Of a stretch of 64,000 bases of DNA, positions 13,919 through 26,079 are shown piece after piece. The translations under genes were made by a program, and so were the position numbers. Source of the DNA: Sipunculus nudus (Eukaryota > Annelida > Sipuncula > Golfingiida > Sipunculidae); the NCBI GenBank assembly GCA_026874595.1, contig CM049310.1:18392058-18456057 (forward strand), given 5' to 3'. Under the pieces are notes generated by a model. That model had not been told where the DNA came from. It made no database searches and worked only from the letters and a program-made list of their open reading frames with translations. Positions within the stretch are counted from its first letter, which is position 1. Each line of letters opens with the position of its first letter.

Positions 13919-15310
13919 GGCCCCGCCTGAATAAGCAGATGCACTGTAGTAATCGCCCTGTCTGTTCGTCTTTCTGTTTGTCTGTCAAATTTGTGTGCTG
14001 ATGATAACTCCTGTTTGGATTAACATTTCAGTTTCAAACTATATTGCCCACCACTAAAGCAAGAACTTGATTGATTTTGGGGTCATGAGGTCTTAAGGTC
14101 AAGGGACCCATTTATTCTGAAAGATTGTGGATGCATTTTAAGCCAAGCTTTTCATTCCAAACCATCCCATATAGTACACACAGCTGACCTGCCAATAGGG
14201 GAGACCTGATTGATTTTGGGGTATCACGGTTCAGGTCACAGGTGCCATCTGTCGACATATTTCTTTCTGGATGATAACTTCAGTTTTGATTCAGGTTTCT
14301 AACTTGACATGTATGGTGCACCAATAAAATAAGGAGCGTTTTTATTTTGGAGTCACAGGACCAATATCTTTAAAAAGATTGTAGATGCATTTCAGGCTAA
14401 ATCTTTCATCCCAAACCTTTCATCTTCCACATATAACTGGTTTGTTTTTTTGTTTTTTTTTTCCATACACAAGTTCATAGGCCGAGGTCCATTCTTTGTC
14501 CTTCATCTGTCCGTCGCTGATCGGCCAGCCAGCCGTCTGTTAGCAGGGCACAAATCGTAACCTTAAGGGTTAGGATCATGAACCCTATGCGATCTTAGAG
14601 GTACTAAAAAGATCTTGCAAACCTGAAATAAGGTCACTTTGACCTGTATTCTCTGAGTTACGGGTGTGTTTGCTTCCCGCAGAGTTGATTCTTTTAGCCA
14701 AAATTTTCATCCCAAACCTACTATCTTTCACTTACAGTTCACCTACCAACAGAGGAAGAACCATAATTATTTTGAGGTCACAAGGTCAAAGGTCAAGCTC
14801 ACAGGACCCACTTCTTTGAAAAGCTTGTGGATGCATTTTAAGCCAAACCTTTCATTCCAATCCTTTGATCTTTCACATATTGCTCACCTACCAAGTGGGT
14901 GAAGAATCCTATATATTTTGAGGTCACTAGGTCCAAAGTCACAGGATCCACTTCTTTAAAAAGGTTGTTGACACATTTCAAGCTAGAATTTTCATTCCAA
15001 ACCTTCCAGTACCGACATATCGCTTTTCTGCCAACAGGGGAAAAGACCTGTTGATTTTGATGTCAATTTCACAGCACCCACTTCTTGCGTGGAGTCATTT
15101 GAAGGCAATCTTTTCAACCTATAACTTCCAACTGTCATGTATGTCTAACCTACCAAAAGGGGAAGAACCCTATTGATGTTGATTTCAAAAGGTCAGAGGT
15201 CAAGGTGTCAATACTAAATTGTTCCAAATGCTTGTGAACATATTTCAGGCTAAACTGTTTATCCCAAACTTTCAGTCTTTCACATATGCCTCATCTATGC
15301 ATCACTCAAT
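13919..15310. repeat. Degenerate tandem repeat, about 145-bp basic unit
   Basis: Repeated blocks of 'GATTTTGAGGTCACAAGGTCA', 'GGACCCACTTCTTT', 'TTTTCATTCCAAACC' and 'CACCTACCAA...GGGGAAGA' recur at irregular spacings (anchors near 14150, 14405, 14703, 14850, 14990, 15112 and 15258). The left edge GGGCCCCGCCTGAATAAGC is followed by a CTGTCTGTTCGTCTTTCTG run, like the starts of other repeat elements here. Non-coding; short open frames across it are chance. Confidence 0.75.
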
Positions 15311-16160
15311 TTGATTCAAACATATGTATGGGTCTTTTTGCTTGAAGAAATAACTTATTGATTTGGGGTCAGCTTTTTTGCAGGTCAAAGTTATTCTCAC
15401 ATTGGTTGCCAAATGATTACTCCAGTTTTAAGTAGTTAGTAGTTACCCATCAAAAAAATCCAATTGGTATGTAGGCAAAAGGCCAAGGTCATAGATCAGG
15501 GATGTTTACTATTACTACTTACTTTGTAGACCATCTCTATTTTTCTTGTATATATAACCATTGCACTCCAACTGGTACATCTCACTGTATGCCCATAATT
15601 GTCAGTGACACTGTGATATATGACTCCCTTTTGTATCAGCTCATGGTGTGATAAGGTCATATCATTAGGGCATAACAAAAACACTGTTGCCAGAATGCTT
15701 TGGCAAGCGATTAAGACTATGAGAGTAAAGTGTTAAGGTTTAACTAGTGATTTATAAGATGATGGGAACATTTTGCAGTTTATTTCATGGAATCATAGCA
15801 ATAAACTTAAGTTTCTTGATATCTGAATATTATTATACAAAACATCAGATATACCAGCAAGTGTTTGTTCTGATAATATGTGGGTCTGTACCTGGATTTA
15901 GAATGGCTTTATTTGATTACAAGACTCTTAGTGATGCTTTCTGCATTTCTTTACATTCAGGTTTTGCAGTTTACCTACCTTGCTGAACCCATTGAAAAAC
16001 AAGGTGATAATTAAAAAAATATTGGACAGCACTTTTTACATTTGCATTTCCATAAATCTGATATGAGAGCTCTCCAATCTGATCATGCCTTTTGAATTGT
16101 TTTGGACATTCATAACTGTAACATTCTTTGGAGCAATTGCCACAGGTTTGGTCTCTTATT
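15311..16160. other. No gene recognised
   Basis: AT-rich DNA between repeat elements. It shows residual similarity to the preceding tandem family up to about 15500 and no supported feature after that. Confidence 0.4.
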
Positions 16161-19100
16161 AGCTCAGATGACTATAAGTCATCTGAGCTATACTCCTAGT
16201 CCATTGTCCGTCGTCTGTCCGTCTGTCTGTCCGTCCGTCCGGATGTCCGTCCGTAAGACTAGCACGTTTCGACACCATTGGACCTATGAATCTGAAATTC
16301 GGCATACAGTTAGATGTCCCAAAATTCTCCTACCATGCCAAAAATTGGGTCAATAGGACTTTGTTCCTTCGAGATATTAAGGAAAAACCTCAATTTTTTA
16401 TTAGAAATCTATTTTCACACTTCAGGACTGCCTAATATCAAAACCACTCATCTGTTTTTTTTCATATTTACCATAAATATTTCTCTATATAGTTCCTATG
16501 CACATGCCAGAAATTAAGTCAGTATTATTTAATTTAAAAAAGTTATGGACAAACATAATGGACTTTGTAAAAAAAAATCAGAAAAGATATTTGGTCTTTT
16601 AAGACCAAAAGTGTTAAAGGTAAGGACTTTTTGAGTAATATAACTTTAATTAATCAAAATTTAATTGTATACCAAAAATTAGATCAAAATCTGTTAAATT
16701 TTTTTTTTTAAACATTGGCAAAAATTATATAATTGGTACCTTAAATTTTGTCCAACTTTGGCCACGGCTTAAGGATTTAATCTGTTATTATCTGAAATTT
16801 GAAAATAAAAGCTGCAAAATTAGGTAAGTAATTGTATCCGCCAAAACGAAGTTTTGCGGATACTATGTTTTTTAGACCGGGTTCTGCCGCCACCGCGTTC
16901 GTTTCCGGAGAACTCCTCTGAGACTACTGGACGGATTTTTCCAAAACTTACACAAATTATCGGGTCACATGTGAACTGGTGCCTAACCAAGTGGCCTTGA
17001 CCTCTGACCTTTCCTCTCTGCCCAGCGTCAGTTTGTGCGTCTGTTTCCACACATAAACCCACATATCTCGGGAACCGTTTGACCGATCAGGAAAAATGTT
17101 TTACACAAATGTAGCCCTTGGATAGCTTAATAACATACACAAAAAAAGGTGGCGCCACCTGCAACCATGTTTGCACAGTGTCCATCTGTTCATCTGCCTT
17201 TGGTTTAAATCACTCATATCTCTGCAGTGATTTGATAATTCACCTAAAATTCGGCATGTGTATACATCCTAGATAGCTTTCTTGATTTTATGACAGGTGG
17301 CGCCACCTACATTCACGTTAACGCTGCAGACATCCAAGCTCATATCTCAGGAACCATTTGACCAATCAGGAAAAAGTGTTTACACAAATGTAGCCCTTGG
17401 ATAGCTGTATAACTTACACAAAAAATGGTGGTGCCACCTGCAGCCATTTTTGCACAGCGTCCATCTTTTTGTCTGCCTTGGATTAAAATCACTCATATCT
17501 CTGCAGTGGTTTGACCAAATGACCTGAAATTCGGCATGTGTATACATCCCGCATAGCTTTCTTGATTTTATGACAGGTGGCGCCACCTACATTCACGTTC
17601 ATGCTGTAGACATCCATTCTTATATCTCCGGACTCGTTCGACCAATCAGGAAAAAAAAAATATTACACAAATGTAGCCCTTGGACAGCTTTATAACATAC
17701 ACAAAAATGGTGGTGCCACCTGCATCCATTTTTGCACAGCGTCCATCTGTTTGCCTGCCTTGGGTTAAAGTCACTCATATCTCTGCAGTGGTTTGACCAA
17801 TTTACCTGTAATTCGGCATGCGTATACATCCTGGATAGCTTTCTTGATTTTATGACAGGTGGCGCCAGCTTCATTCACGTTCACGCTGCAGACATTAATG
17901 CTTATATCTCCGGACTCTTTTGACCAATCAGGAAAAAAAATTACACAAATGTAGCCCTTGGATAGCTTTATAACATACACAAAAATGGTGCGCCACCTGC
18001 AGCAATTTTGCACAGCGTCCATCTGTTTGTCTGCTGTGGGATAAAATCACTCATATCTCTGCAGTGGTTTGACTTTTCCACCTGAAATTTTGCATGTGTA
18101 TACATCTTGGATAGTTTCTCATTCAAATAACAGGTGGCGCCACCTACAATTATGTTTATGTGGCTGAGAACCATTCTAATATGTAACACATGTAACTCTA
18201 TTTCCCCTTGCCACTCAATCCATGCCTCACTTCACCCGTCCTACTCTGATTTTGGCGGATACACGTAGTCGCTTGTCGACTACCCGTATTCTAGTTGAAT
18301 TTATTTTTTAGGCTCTTGTTGTATTACCTTACATTGTTAAGCAGTCCACTTTGGTGACGGTAGGTCATTCAGTGCAGCTCTTTCCACAGAGCTGAGCTTT
18401 ATTAGGCTGTCTGCAGTTAATACCATACCACAGGGTGCCTTTTTTTCTCTGTTGACAGACCTGTACTATGAACTAGATGAATCGTAAAATTAACATTTTT
18501 TTCAGCAACGAGCAGTATTAACGGAGACCCCTCCCCCACCCACCCCTTCAATCCACAGGACTAATAAACAAGATGAATCTTATAATTTTAATGTTAAATA
18601 AATTCTTTTTGATGAGACTTGGACAATTTTGATTGTTTTAAAGAAAAAAATCAGGAATTTAATCCTAATATTCAAATGTGATAAAATATTAGAATCTAAT
18701 GTAAGTGCTAACTGACAAGATTTAAGAAGATATAAATACTTTGTAGCATTTCATTCATATCTGTTAAAGTTGGCGGGGCCTAGGTGTGAATAACACTGTT
18801 AACTTAGTATTAAAATTAGGAATATTGGTCAAACTTTATGGGATTAATTTTTAACTCATATGGCCATATATTTAACTTTTGAAAACTTAATTACCTTCAC
18901 ACATTATTTGTTTATGAAATGTTACTTTTATAATATTTTTTTATAATATTTTTTAATAACACTTACCGTAGGCCTATTTGTTCCATTGGTGCATCACTGA
19001 ATGGTTTAGCTCATGTCCATTTTTCTATAAATTACAGAGTTTCATTTTAGCAGGGCCATTTTCTCATAGCTTTTCTAATTATAATATACATGAAAAACCA

Positions 19101-19177
19101 AAAGAAATAAAAATATTTTGCAGTTACTAATATTTTCCAAAATTCAGCTGAGCGATGTGACCCATGGGTCCCTTGTT
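16161..19177 (+). mobile_element. Non-autonomous rolling-circle-like element, family E (copy E1), split by HINE A
   Basis: The left end is a 29-bp palindrome AGCTCAGATGACT/AGTCATCTGAGCT (16161-16189), followed by a CCGTCCGTCC-rich stretch. The right end has a subterminal CAGCTGAGCG, inverted relative to the left end, then the perfect palindrome GACCCATGGGTC (19159-19170), then CTTGTT. This order (5' inverted repeat, matching 3' subterminal repeat, hairpin, short tail) matches Helentron-type non-autonomous elements. No protein is encoded. A 1.46-kb HINE-like element (16837-18295) is inserted inside. Copies E2, E3 and E4 share both ends. Confidence 0.65.
16837..18295 (+). mobile_element. HINE-like element A with four about 280-bp tandem units
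   Basis: It begins TCCGCCAAAACGAAGTTTTGCGGATAC and ends with TTTTGGCGGATA (inverted copy of the start), a hairpin GTAGTCG-CTTGT-CGACTAC (18265-18283), 7 nt, then CTAGT. The interior is four units about 280 bp long (ACAAATGTAGCCC anchors near 17104, 17383, 17666 and 17944). Each unit is a dimer of half-units centred on GGTGGCGCCACC or a close variant. The CTAGT end plus hairpin fits Helitron/Helentron 3' ends; tandem cores recall bivalve 'pearl' elements. No ORF of consequence; Rep/helicase would act in trans. Confidence 0.75.
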
Positions 19178-19279
19178 GGATGATGTGTGATATCAAATGT
19201 CAGACTTGTCAGAAATCCATGTCTGCCAGGTAGCCAGTTTAGAAATCCTTTTGCCAATGCAGTTTATGTGATTTTTTTA

Positions 19280-20340
19280 GCGAACCTGTGAGCTTATGCG
19301 ATGGTGCGGCGTCGTCCATCGTGTTGTCGTGCGTCGTCTGTACGTTAACCATAGCTATCTCAAAAACGGCAGGAGCTAGCATCACAAAAAATTTTGCAAA
19401 TAATCAGTCATCCAAAAACTATATCGGATTTTGTTTATTTTTTTTCTAACTGCATATTCTTAGATTTTATAGGTAAAAAGCTAAAAAAAAGCTTTAAAAA
19501 TCTTCTCCGAAACTGTCTAGCCAAATTGTCCAATATTTCACAGAAATGATCCCTGGAACAATCTTTCTCAAGTTTGTTCGAATGGTTCCAGATCGGAGAT
19601 TTTAGGCCGAGTTACAGGAGGTTGAACTTTTGTTAACTGTGCAAAAAGCATATTAAAATTTAAATATCAGAAACGGCTGGAGCTATCATCACCAAATCAT
19701 ATGCCATTGTTGGTCACATAGGTCATAACTGAAATTGAGGTATTGGTGGCGCCACCTGCATCAGCCTTTTTTGTACGGGTTCATCAGTGCCTGTATCACA
19801 CTGAGGGCTACAAAAAACTTCTTCTCTGAAACCATATGACCCAAATGTTTAATATCGCACAGAAATGATCCTGGGGTAGTGCTTTCTGAAGTTTGTTCAA
19901 ATGTTCAAATCTTTTTAGTTACTTTTGGCTAAGTTATGGGAAGCTGAATTTAGTAACATGCCATAACAGCCCATTTAAGCTCAGTGGCTACAAAGATCTT
20001 CTTCTCAAAAACCACTGGGCCAAATTCTTAAATGTCACACATTAGTTATCCTCAGATGTTGATAATTCAAGTTTGTTCAAATGGTTTTGGTTCAGTGCTT
20101 TTTGGCTGAGTTACGGGAAGCTGAACTTAGCCAGTTTGCTGGATCTTCCTATATGAGTTAAAAACCTGCGAAACGTTTTTCGACTGATGCCACTGAAGCC
20201 AGTTTGTTAAATATTTTACAAGAATAATCCCTACAATAATTCTTATACTAATTGTCATTAATGGTTCCACATGAATGATTTTTGGCTGAATTATGGAGAT
20301 TGAAATGAGTCATTTACCATATATGTTAGCTGTGTGATGC
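19280..20340 (+). repeat. Degenerate tandem repeat family H, copy 1
   Basis: Starts with GCGAACCTGTGAGC and a GTCGTC-rich segment, followed by about 170-190-bp units. Each carries 'CTTCTTCTC(A/C)AAA', 'GCCAAAT', 'TTTCACAGAAATGATCC', 'AAGTTTGTTCAAATGGTT' and 'GGCTGAGTTACGGGA'. One GGTGGCGCCACC palindrome is at about 19746. Homologous to 22920-23640. Confidence 0.7.
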
Positions 20341-20758
20341 TGTTACATCTAGCCTGGCACCAGTTTATCAGCATCTATTACGTCATGCCACTAGACATTT
20401 AGATTTCAGGTTATCTTTGGTTAATATTGATTAGAAAGTTTTTTTAAAAGCTTTTAAAAAATTCAGATTTATGATTTACGTTATTCATCATACCAGGCAA
20501 TGTTACAATCATGGATTTTCAGCTCTCTGTGGCTATGTAAAGACAACTGTACGGGGATTATAAATTATTGGTATCTCTACTCAACTTAATTCAAGAATTT
20601 GCCATCAATGAGATATATCTGTATTTTAATTTTGCATTCAGTATGCATCCATAATAATTTTAAATATATTCCTGATTTCTTTTTTATAAAAATCAGCTGA
20701 AAAGCATTTTGTATTGGGAAAATAAATTTCAAAGTTATTTCAAGTAGAGGCTAATTTT
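20341..20758. other. No feature recognised
   Basis: AT-rich spacer between repeat families. Confidence 0.4.
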
Positions 20759-21533
20759 GTGTACAGATGGCAGCACTTGGTTTACCATTTGCAGATTACC
20801 AGTGCCTTGATGTTGGCCATTAGCCAAGATGATATCAGCTCTATAAATAGTTTTGGCACAGTGCCAGGATTGGAAGAAGTGCAGCCAGGTATAGGTCAAG
20901 AGTTCATTCAGTGCAGTAGCTGCATTCTATTTGTAGCTTTGGCAGACTGCTCACTGCATCATATTTGGCACCAAAGTTCAGCCTGAATCTATTTATAGCT
21001 TTGGCAGACTGCCAACTGTGTCAGATTATGCAACAGGTCAAGAGTTCACTCAATGCAGCCAGGTACAGGTCAAAAGTTCACTCAGTCTAGCCAGGTGCAG
21101 GTCAAGAGTTCACTCAGTGCAGTAGCTTGAGGCTGCAATTTGTCACAGATCACTCGGGGGCAAATGCCTTACTCACCTAAGCCTTGTCAGCCCAGTGGGG
21201 AAGTATGATGTATTGGACTAATATTTTGACCTGTCTACGCGTCTTTGATGGTATTCTCATTTATAAGACAGGTGGTGCCACCTACATTGACTTTAGCAGT
21301 GTATGCGCCTGCTTATTTCTACAGAGGCATTTGACATATCAGCCTAAAATTGGGCATGTTTATACATACCGGGTAGCTTTATAGTGTACAAGACTGGTGG
21401 TGCCACCTACAATAATTTTTGCACAGTGTTTCTCCCTGCTAATTTCACAGGAGGGGTTTGACATATCAGTCTGACATTGGGCATATGTATATATCTCTTC
21501 GTAAGACTGGTGGTGCCAGCTACAATCATTGTG
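20759..21533 (+). repeat. Repeat family I, copy 1
   Basis: Leader with repeated 'GGCAGACTGCCAACT' and 'CAGGTCAAGAGTTCACTCAGTGCAG' blocks, then about 120-bp units with 'GACATATCAGCCTAAAAT', 'TATACAT', 'ACAAGACTGGTGGTGCCACCTACA' and 'GCACAGTGT'. HINE B is inserted at its right end. Copy 2 is at 25125-25910. Confidence 0.7.
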
Positions 21534-22690
21534 TCCGCCAAAACAGAGTTTTGCGGATACTATGTTTTCAGTCGGACGCCGACGCTGCCGCCCTCGCCGC
21601 ATGGGTTTCCGGAGAACTCCTCCATAACCACTGGGCAGAATTTTTTTAAAATTCGGACTTATGATTGGTCACATGTGAACTGCTGCGCCCTCGTTTTTTG
21701 TTGACCTCTGACCTTTCCTCTCTGCCCAGTGTCCATTTGTGTGTCTGTTTCAACACATAAACCCACATATCTCGTGAACCGTTTGAACGATAAGGCTAAA
21801 GATTTTGCTCAAATGTAGCTCTTGGAAAGCTTTATAACATACACTAAAATTTTTGCCCAGCGTCCGTCTGTTCATCTGCCTTGGGATAAAAACACTCATA
21901 GTGTGGTTTGACTTGTCTGCCTAAAATTTTGCAGTTTTTACATCTTGGTTAGCTTTCTGGTTTATTTGGCAAGTGGCGCCACCTACATTTATGTATATGC
22001 TGCAGACATTCAGGCTTATATCTAAGGACTGGTTTGACATATCCCCCTGAAATTTTGCTTGTGTATAGATTTCACATATCTCTTAATCATACACAAAATC
22101 GGTGGCGCCACCTGCCACCATTTTTGCACAGCGTCCGTCTGTTCATCTGCCTTGGGATAAAAACACTCATATCTCTACATTGGTTGGACTTATCCACCTG
22201 AAATTTTGCAGGATTATACATCCTTGACAGCTTTCTTGATTTTATTACAGGTGGCGCCACCTGCATTCAAATTTACGCTGCAGACATCCAAGCTCATATC
22301 TCGAGAACCGTTTGACCAGTTGGGCCAAAATTTTGCATGTGTATAGATCTCCCATAGCTCTTTATCATTCGCAAAATTGGTGGCGCCACCTGCCACCATT
22401 TTTGCGCAGCGTCCGTCTGTTTGTCTGCCGTTGGCTAAAATCACTCATATCTCAGTAGTGGTTTGACTTATCTGCCTAAAATTTTGCATGTTTATACATC
22501 TTGGACAGCTTTCTGGATTTTGTGGTAGGTGGCGCAACCTACATACACATTTCGGCTGCAGACATCCAGGCTATTATGCAACACACCTCACTCTATTTCC
22601 CCTTGTCACTCAATCCATGCCTCACTTCACCCCTCCCACTCTGATTTTTGCGGATACACGTAGTCGCTTGTTGACTACCACTATTCTAGT
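21534..22690 (+). mobile_element. HINE-like element B
   Basis: Same ends as element A: TCCGCCAAAACAGAGTTTTGCGGATAC at the left; TTTTGCGGATACAC, hairpin GTAGTCGCTTGTTGACTAC (22660-22678) and CTAGT (22686-22690) at the right. The core has GGTGGCGCCACCT or variants at about 21972, 22103, 22251, 22382 and 22528, spaced 130-148 bp (half-units of the 280-bp repeat in A). Length 1157 bp, non-coding. Confidence 0.75.
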
Positions 22691-22796
22691 TTTTATGTTG
22701 TGTGCACCCATGCCAGAACTGCAGCAGTGATGTTTGTTTAATTGTTTCTTGTTCTATGTGTTTAGTACTTGCATTGTTCATATACATGTTACACAT

Positions 22797-22888
22797 GTTC
22801 TTGAAAAGTAATGGCCCAGCATTGAAGCATTATACCTGGTGTAATCTTATTGCACAGGTTCGCATTAGGCCTGTAGGCCTTGTTTATC
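22797..22888 (+). repeat. Repeat family J fragment, copy 1
   Basis: CTTGAAAAGTAATGG...GCATTAGGCCTGTAGGCCTTGTTT is shared with 27213-27302. It ends in an AGGCCTGTAGGCCT hairpin followed by TGTTT, reminiscent of the rolling-circle-like right ends of the other families. Confidence 0.6.
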
Positions 22889-22919
22889 AATGTTTGGTCC
22901 CTTTTAGAGGATGTTTGTT

Positions 22920-23640
22920 TTTCAACCTGTCAGAAATCCAATAAGGCCAACAGGAAGCCAATTAAAAATTCCTTTAGAACATATCATCTCAAGAACTATT
23001 AAAGTGAATGCAGTGGGATGTATATTAATGTAATCTTGCATTCGGTCAAAGATTTCTTTATAAATGCTTGAAATTGAGCTTTTCGTGGCGCCACCTGCAT
23101 CAACTCGCATTTTACGGGGAAAAGCTTGAAAATCTTCTTCTCAAAAATCATTCAGCCAAATTTGTACAATATTTCACAGAAATTATCCCAATGATGAGCT
23201 CTCAAGTTTGTTCAAATTTTGGCCGAGTTACAAGAATTTGAACTTACTTATTTGGCCAAGTAAGCATACTTACACAACAAACTCAGGAACGACAGGAGCT
23301 AGCATCACCAAGTTTTGTGCAAATTGTTGTCACATGACTCGTTTGAAATTGAGGTTTTTATGGCATCACCTACATCGACCTGTTCTTAACAGGCAAAAAA
23401 CTAGTAATTTTAGCCTCTTTCAGCTTAAAAAATGTTTTATGATAAACTTTCAAGCTGAATGGTTAAATTGTTAACAAAAATTATCCCAGAGTAGGGTTCT
23501 TTCAGTTGTTTAAGAAAAGATTGGGTTCATTTATTTTTGGTAGATTCATAGATGACTGAAGTTGGTCTGTCATCTTCTAAAACATTCAACAAAAATTATT
23601 CTTAGGTGGCCTTTGTTCAAGTTTATTTAAATGATTTTAA
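22920..23640 (+). repeat. Tandem repeat family H, copy 2
   Basis: Units homologous to 19280-20340 ('AATCTTCTTCTCAAAAATCATT', 'AATATTTCACAGAAATTATCCCA', 'CAAGTTTGTTCAAAT', 'GGCCGAGTTACAAGAA'), with one GTGGCGCCACC palindrome at about 23087. Confidence 0.65.
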
Positions 23641-23710
23641 GCAGAATTGGACCTTTAACAATGAAAAGACTGTGAGATAGTTTGATTTAAAAAAAAGCTA
23701 GTTTATTTCT

Positions 23711-24910
23711 TAGCCCTTCTTAGTCATCTAAGCTATAGCAATCACACTTTGTCCTTTAACTGATCACAACTCGTAACCGCTGGACCTGGCATCTTCTCAC
23801 TTGACATCCAGGGAGGTCCATGGTAAAGCTCCTTGTTAACCTAAAATTAGGTCTCTGTGTCCCATATCCTCCGAGCTATAGGGTTCAGACATACCCACCA
23901 GAATAATGAAAAATTTGATACAAAAGCTCCAGTATCTGATCAACTTTTGTATTGATCACCATGATTCTTTGCATGCATGTTGATCATGGACTGTTTCATC
24001 AGTTGCTGCAGACTGGTTGTGTCTCCTGTATTATTTTTATTTTTAACGCATTTTTTTCCAGTTTTGGTACCTTTTAAGATGCGGTCGTCTGTTAACAGGG
24101 CACAAATCGTAACCTTTGGACCTAGAATCTTCTTAATTAACATGCAGGGAGGTCCACAAAAAAGTCTCCTAGTGTCCTGAAATTAAGGCTCTGTTACCCA
24201 TATCCTTTGAAAAATGGGGCTCTGGAGTTCCTCCCAAGAATAATGGAAAATTTGATTCAAAAGCTCAAGTATCTGAACAACTAATGCATTGATCACCATG
24301 ATTCTTTGTATGCATATTGATCATAGAGGGTTTCATCAGTTTCTGAAGACTGGTAGCGCCATCTGGATTTTTTTTTCAATTTTTTTTACAATTTTTTATC
24401 TTTATTTTTGAGACCTTGAAACATGCGGTCGTTTGTTAACCACTGGACCTAGTATCTTCTAACTTGACATGCAAGCAGGTTCATGGACAGTCTCCTAGAT
24501 AACCTGAAATTAAGTCTCTGTTACCCATGTCCTCCGAGCTATAGGGCCAGAAGTATTTTATTAGAGAGACATTGTGGAATGACAGAGGTTGTGTCGTGAA
24601 TGGACTAGAAAGTGTGAATTTTCCCCTTAATTTTTCAAATTAAAAAATCAGACGGTTTGACTATAACCCTTAGATTTTGGTTATACCGGGAGGGGGCGGT
24701 TTACCCCAAACACTCAATTTGTTGTTGTTTTTCCTGGGGCTATTCTCGACGACCCCCACCCCTCTATGGGTGTGCTTATGGGTATTGATGAAATTAACTT
24801 AATATGCATGAATGATGATGCCTAAAACATTGTCTTAATTAACTCCCTGTGCAAAGACATATTGTCAACATGTCAGTCGGCTGAGCGTCATGACCCATGG
24901 GTCACTTGTT
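23711..24910 (+). mobile_element. Rolling-circle-like family E, copy E2
   Basis: The left end is a degenerate TTAG...GTCATCTAAGCT palindrome; the right end is CGGCTGAGCGTCATGACCCATGGGTCACTTGTT. The core has about 330-bp tandem units (CTCCGAGCTATAGGG or its variant near 23869, 24205 and 24531) with 'GATCACCATGATTCTTTGCATGC' blocks. These are the same units as in E4 (40722-41650, opposite strand). Non-coding. Confidence 0.7.
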
Positions 24911-25124
24911 GCATTAACAAACTGAGCTCTTTGGGAATATAAGGAGTGCTGTCAGGCAATATGAATAATTGTCCATATATGTAAAGTAAATCCATGAATA
25001 AAATATATCTGTAATCTGATTTTGTTTTCAATAGGCATCTGTTATTTTTCTAAATATTTTGATAAAAAAAATCTTATGAATATACAGCTTGAAAAAAAAA
25101 GCATTATAGCCAAAATCTTTCAGA
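24911..25124. other. AT-rich spacer
   Basis: No feature recognised. Confidence 0.4.
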
Positions 25125-25910
25125 ATGTATAAACTGATTTTGCAACATGCCAAGATTTTATCTGTATCTATAAATGGCTTGGCAGACTGCCAACTATTTC
25201 AGATTTTGCAACAGGCCAAGATTCAGTCTGGATCTATTTATATCTTTGGCAGACTTCTAACTTTATCAGATTTTGTAACAGGTCAAGCGTTTACTCAGTG
25301 CAGCCAGGTACAGGTCAAGAGTTCACTTAGTGCACTAGCTGCATCTGGCAATTAGCTTCGCTTGACTTGGGGCAACTGCCTGCCTCAGCTGATCCTGGTC
25401 AGCCCAGTGCACCTGACTCAAGAGAAGTTTGATGTATCAGCCTCAAAGGTTTGCCTTTCCGTGCATATTTGATGGCTTTCTCTTACACAAGACCAGTGGA
25501 GTACCTACAATAATTTTGCACAGTGTATGTCTCTGCTTATTTCTCAGGAGGGTTTTGAAATATCAGCCTGAAATTCGGCATACGTATACATCTTGGATAG
25601 CTTTGTCGTATACAAGACCAGTTGCCCTACCTACAATTATTTTTGCATATTGTAACATTATGCTCCTGCTAATTTCTCAGGAGTCATTTGGCATATCAGT
25701 CTGAAATTATGCTTGCCCATACATCTCGGATAGTTTTGTTGTATACAAGCCTTTTGTGGCGCCACCTACAATTGTTTTTGGGTATTATGCACCTGTGCAC
25801 ATAACCCAAGAGTGGTTTGAAGTATCTGCCTGAAATATTACAAGTTCATACATCTTCGATGGCTTTCTCGTACATAACATTGATGGCGCCACCTAAAATC
25901 ATTTTGTGTT
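25125..25910 (+). repeat. Repeat family I, copy 2
   Basis: Same leader blocks ('GGCAGACTGCCAACT', 'CAGCCAGGTACAGGTCAAGAGTTCACT') and about 120-bp units as 20759-21533, with GGTGGCGCCACC-like words at about 25756 and 25885. Confidence 0.7.
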
Positions 25911-26079
25911 TTATACATCCATGCAAGTATATCAGAAGTGACGTTTTTTTGTAATTGGTGCTTATACTCGGGTTTAATATGTTTACTACATGCATTGTAC
26001 ACAAAGAATCATTTTTGTGGAATGTTATAGAAGTTGAGACAACAATTTTGCAGAAGAAGATCATTGCAGCTCTCAAACA

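Noticed and set aside
17380-18189. A family of short minus-strand frames with similar 'KSRKLxxMYTHAEFQ...NHCRDMSDF' peptides
   Set aside because: They are translations of the 280-bp repeat unit of the HINE-like elements. Similarity between them reflects repeat copies, not a gene family; frames break at each unit.
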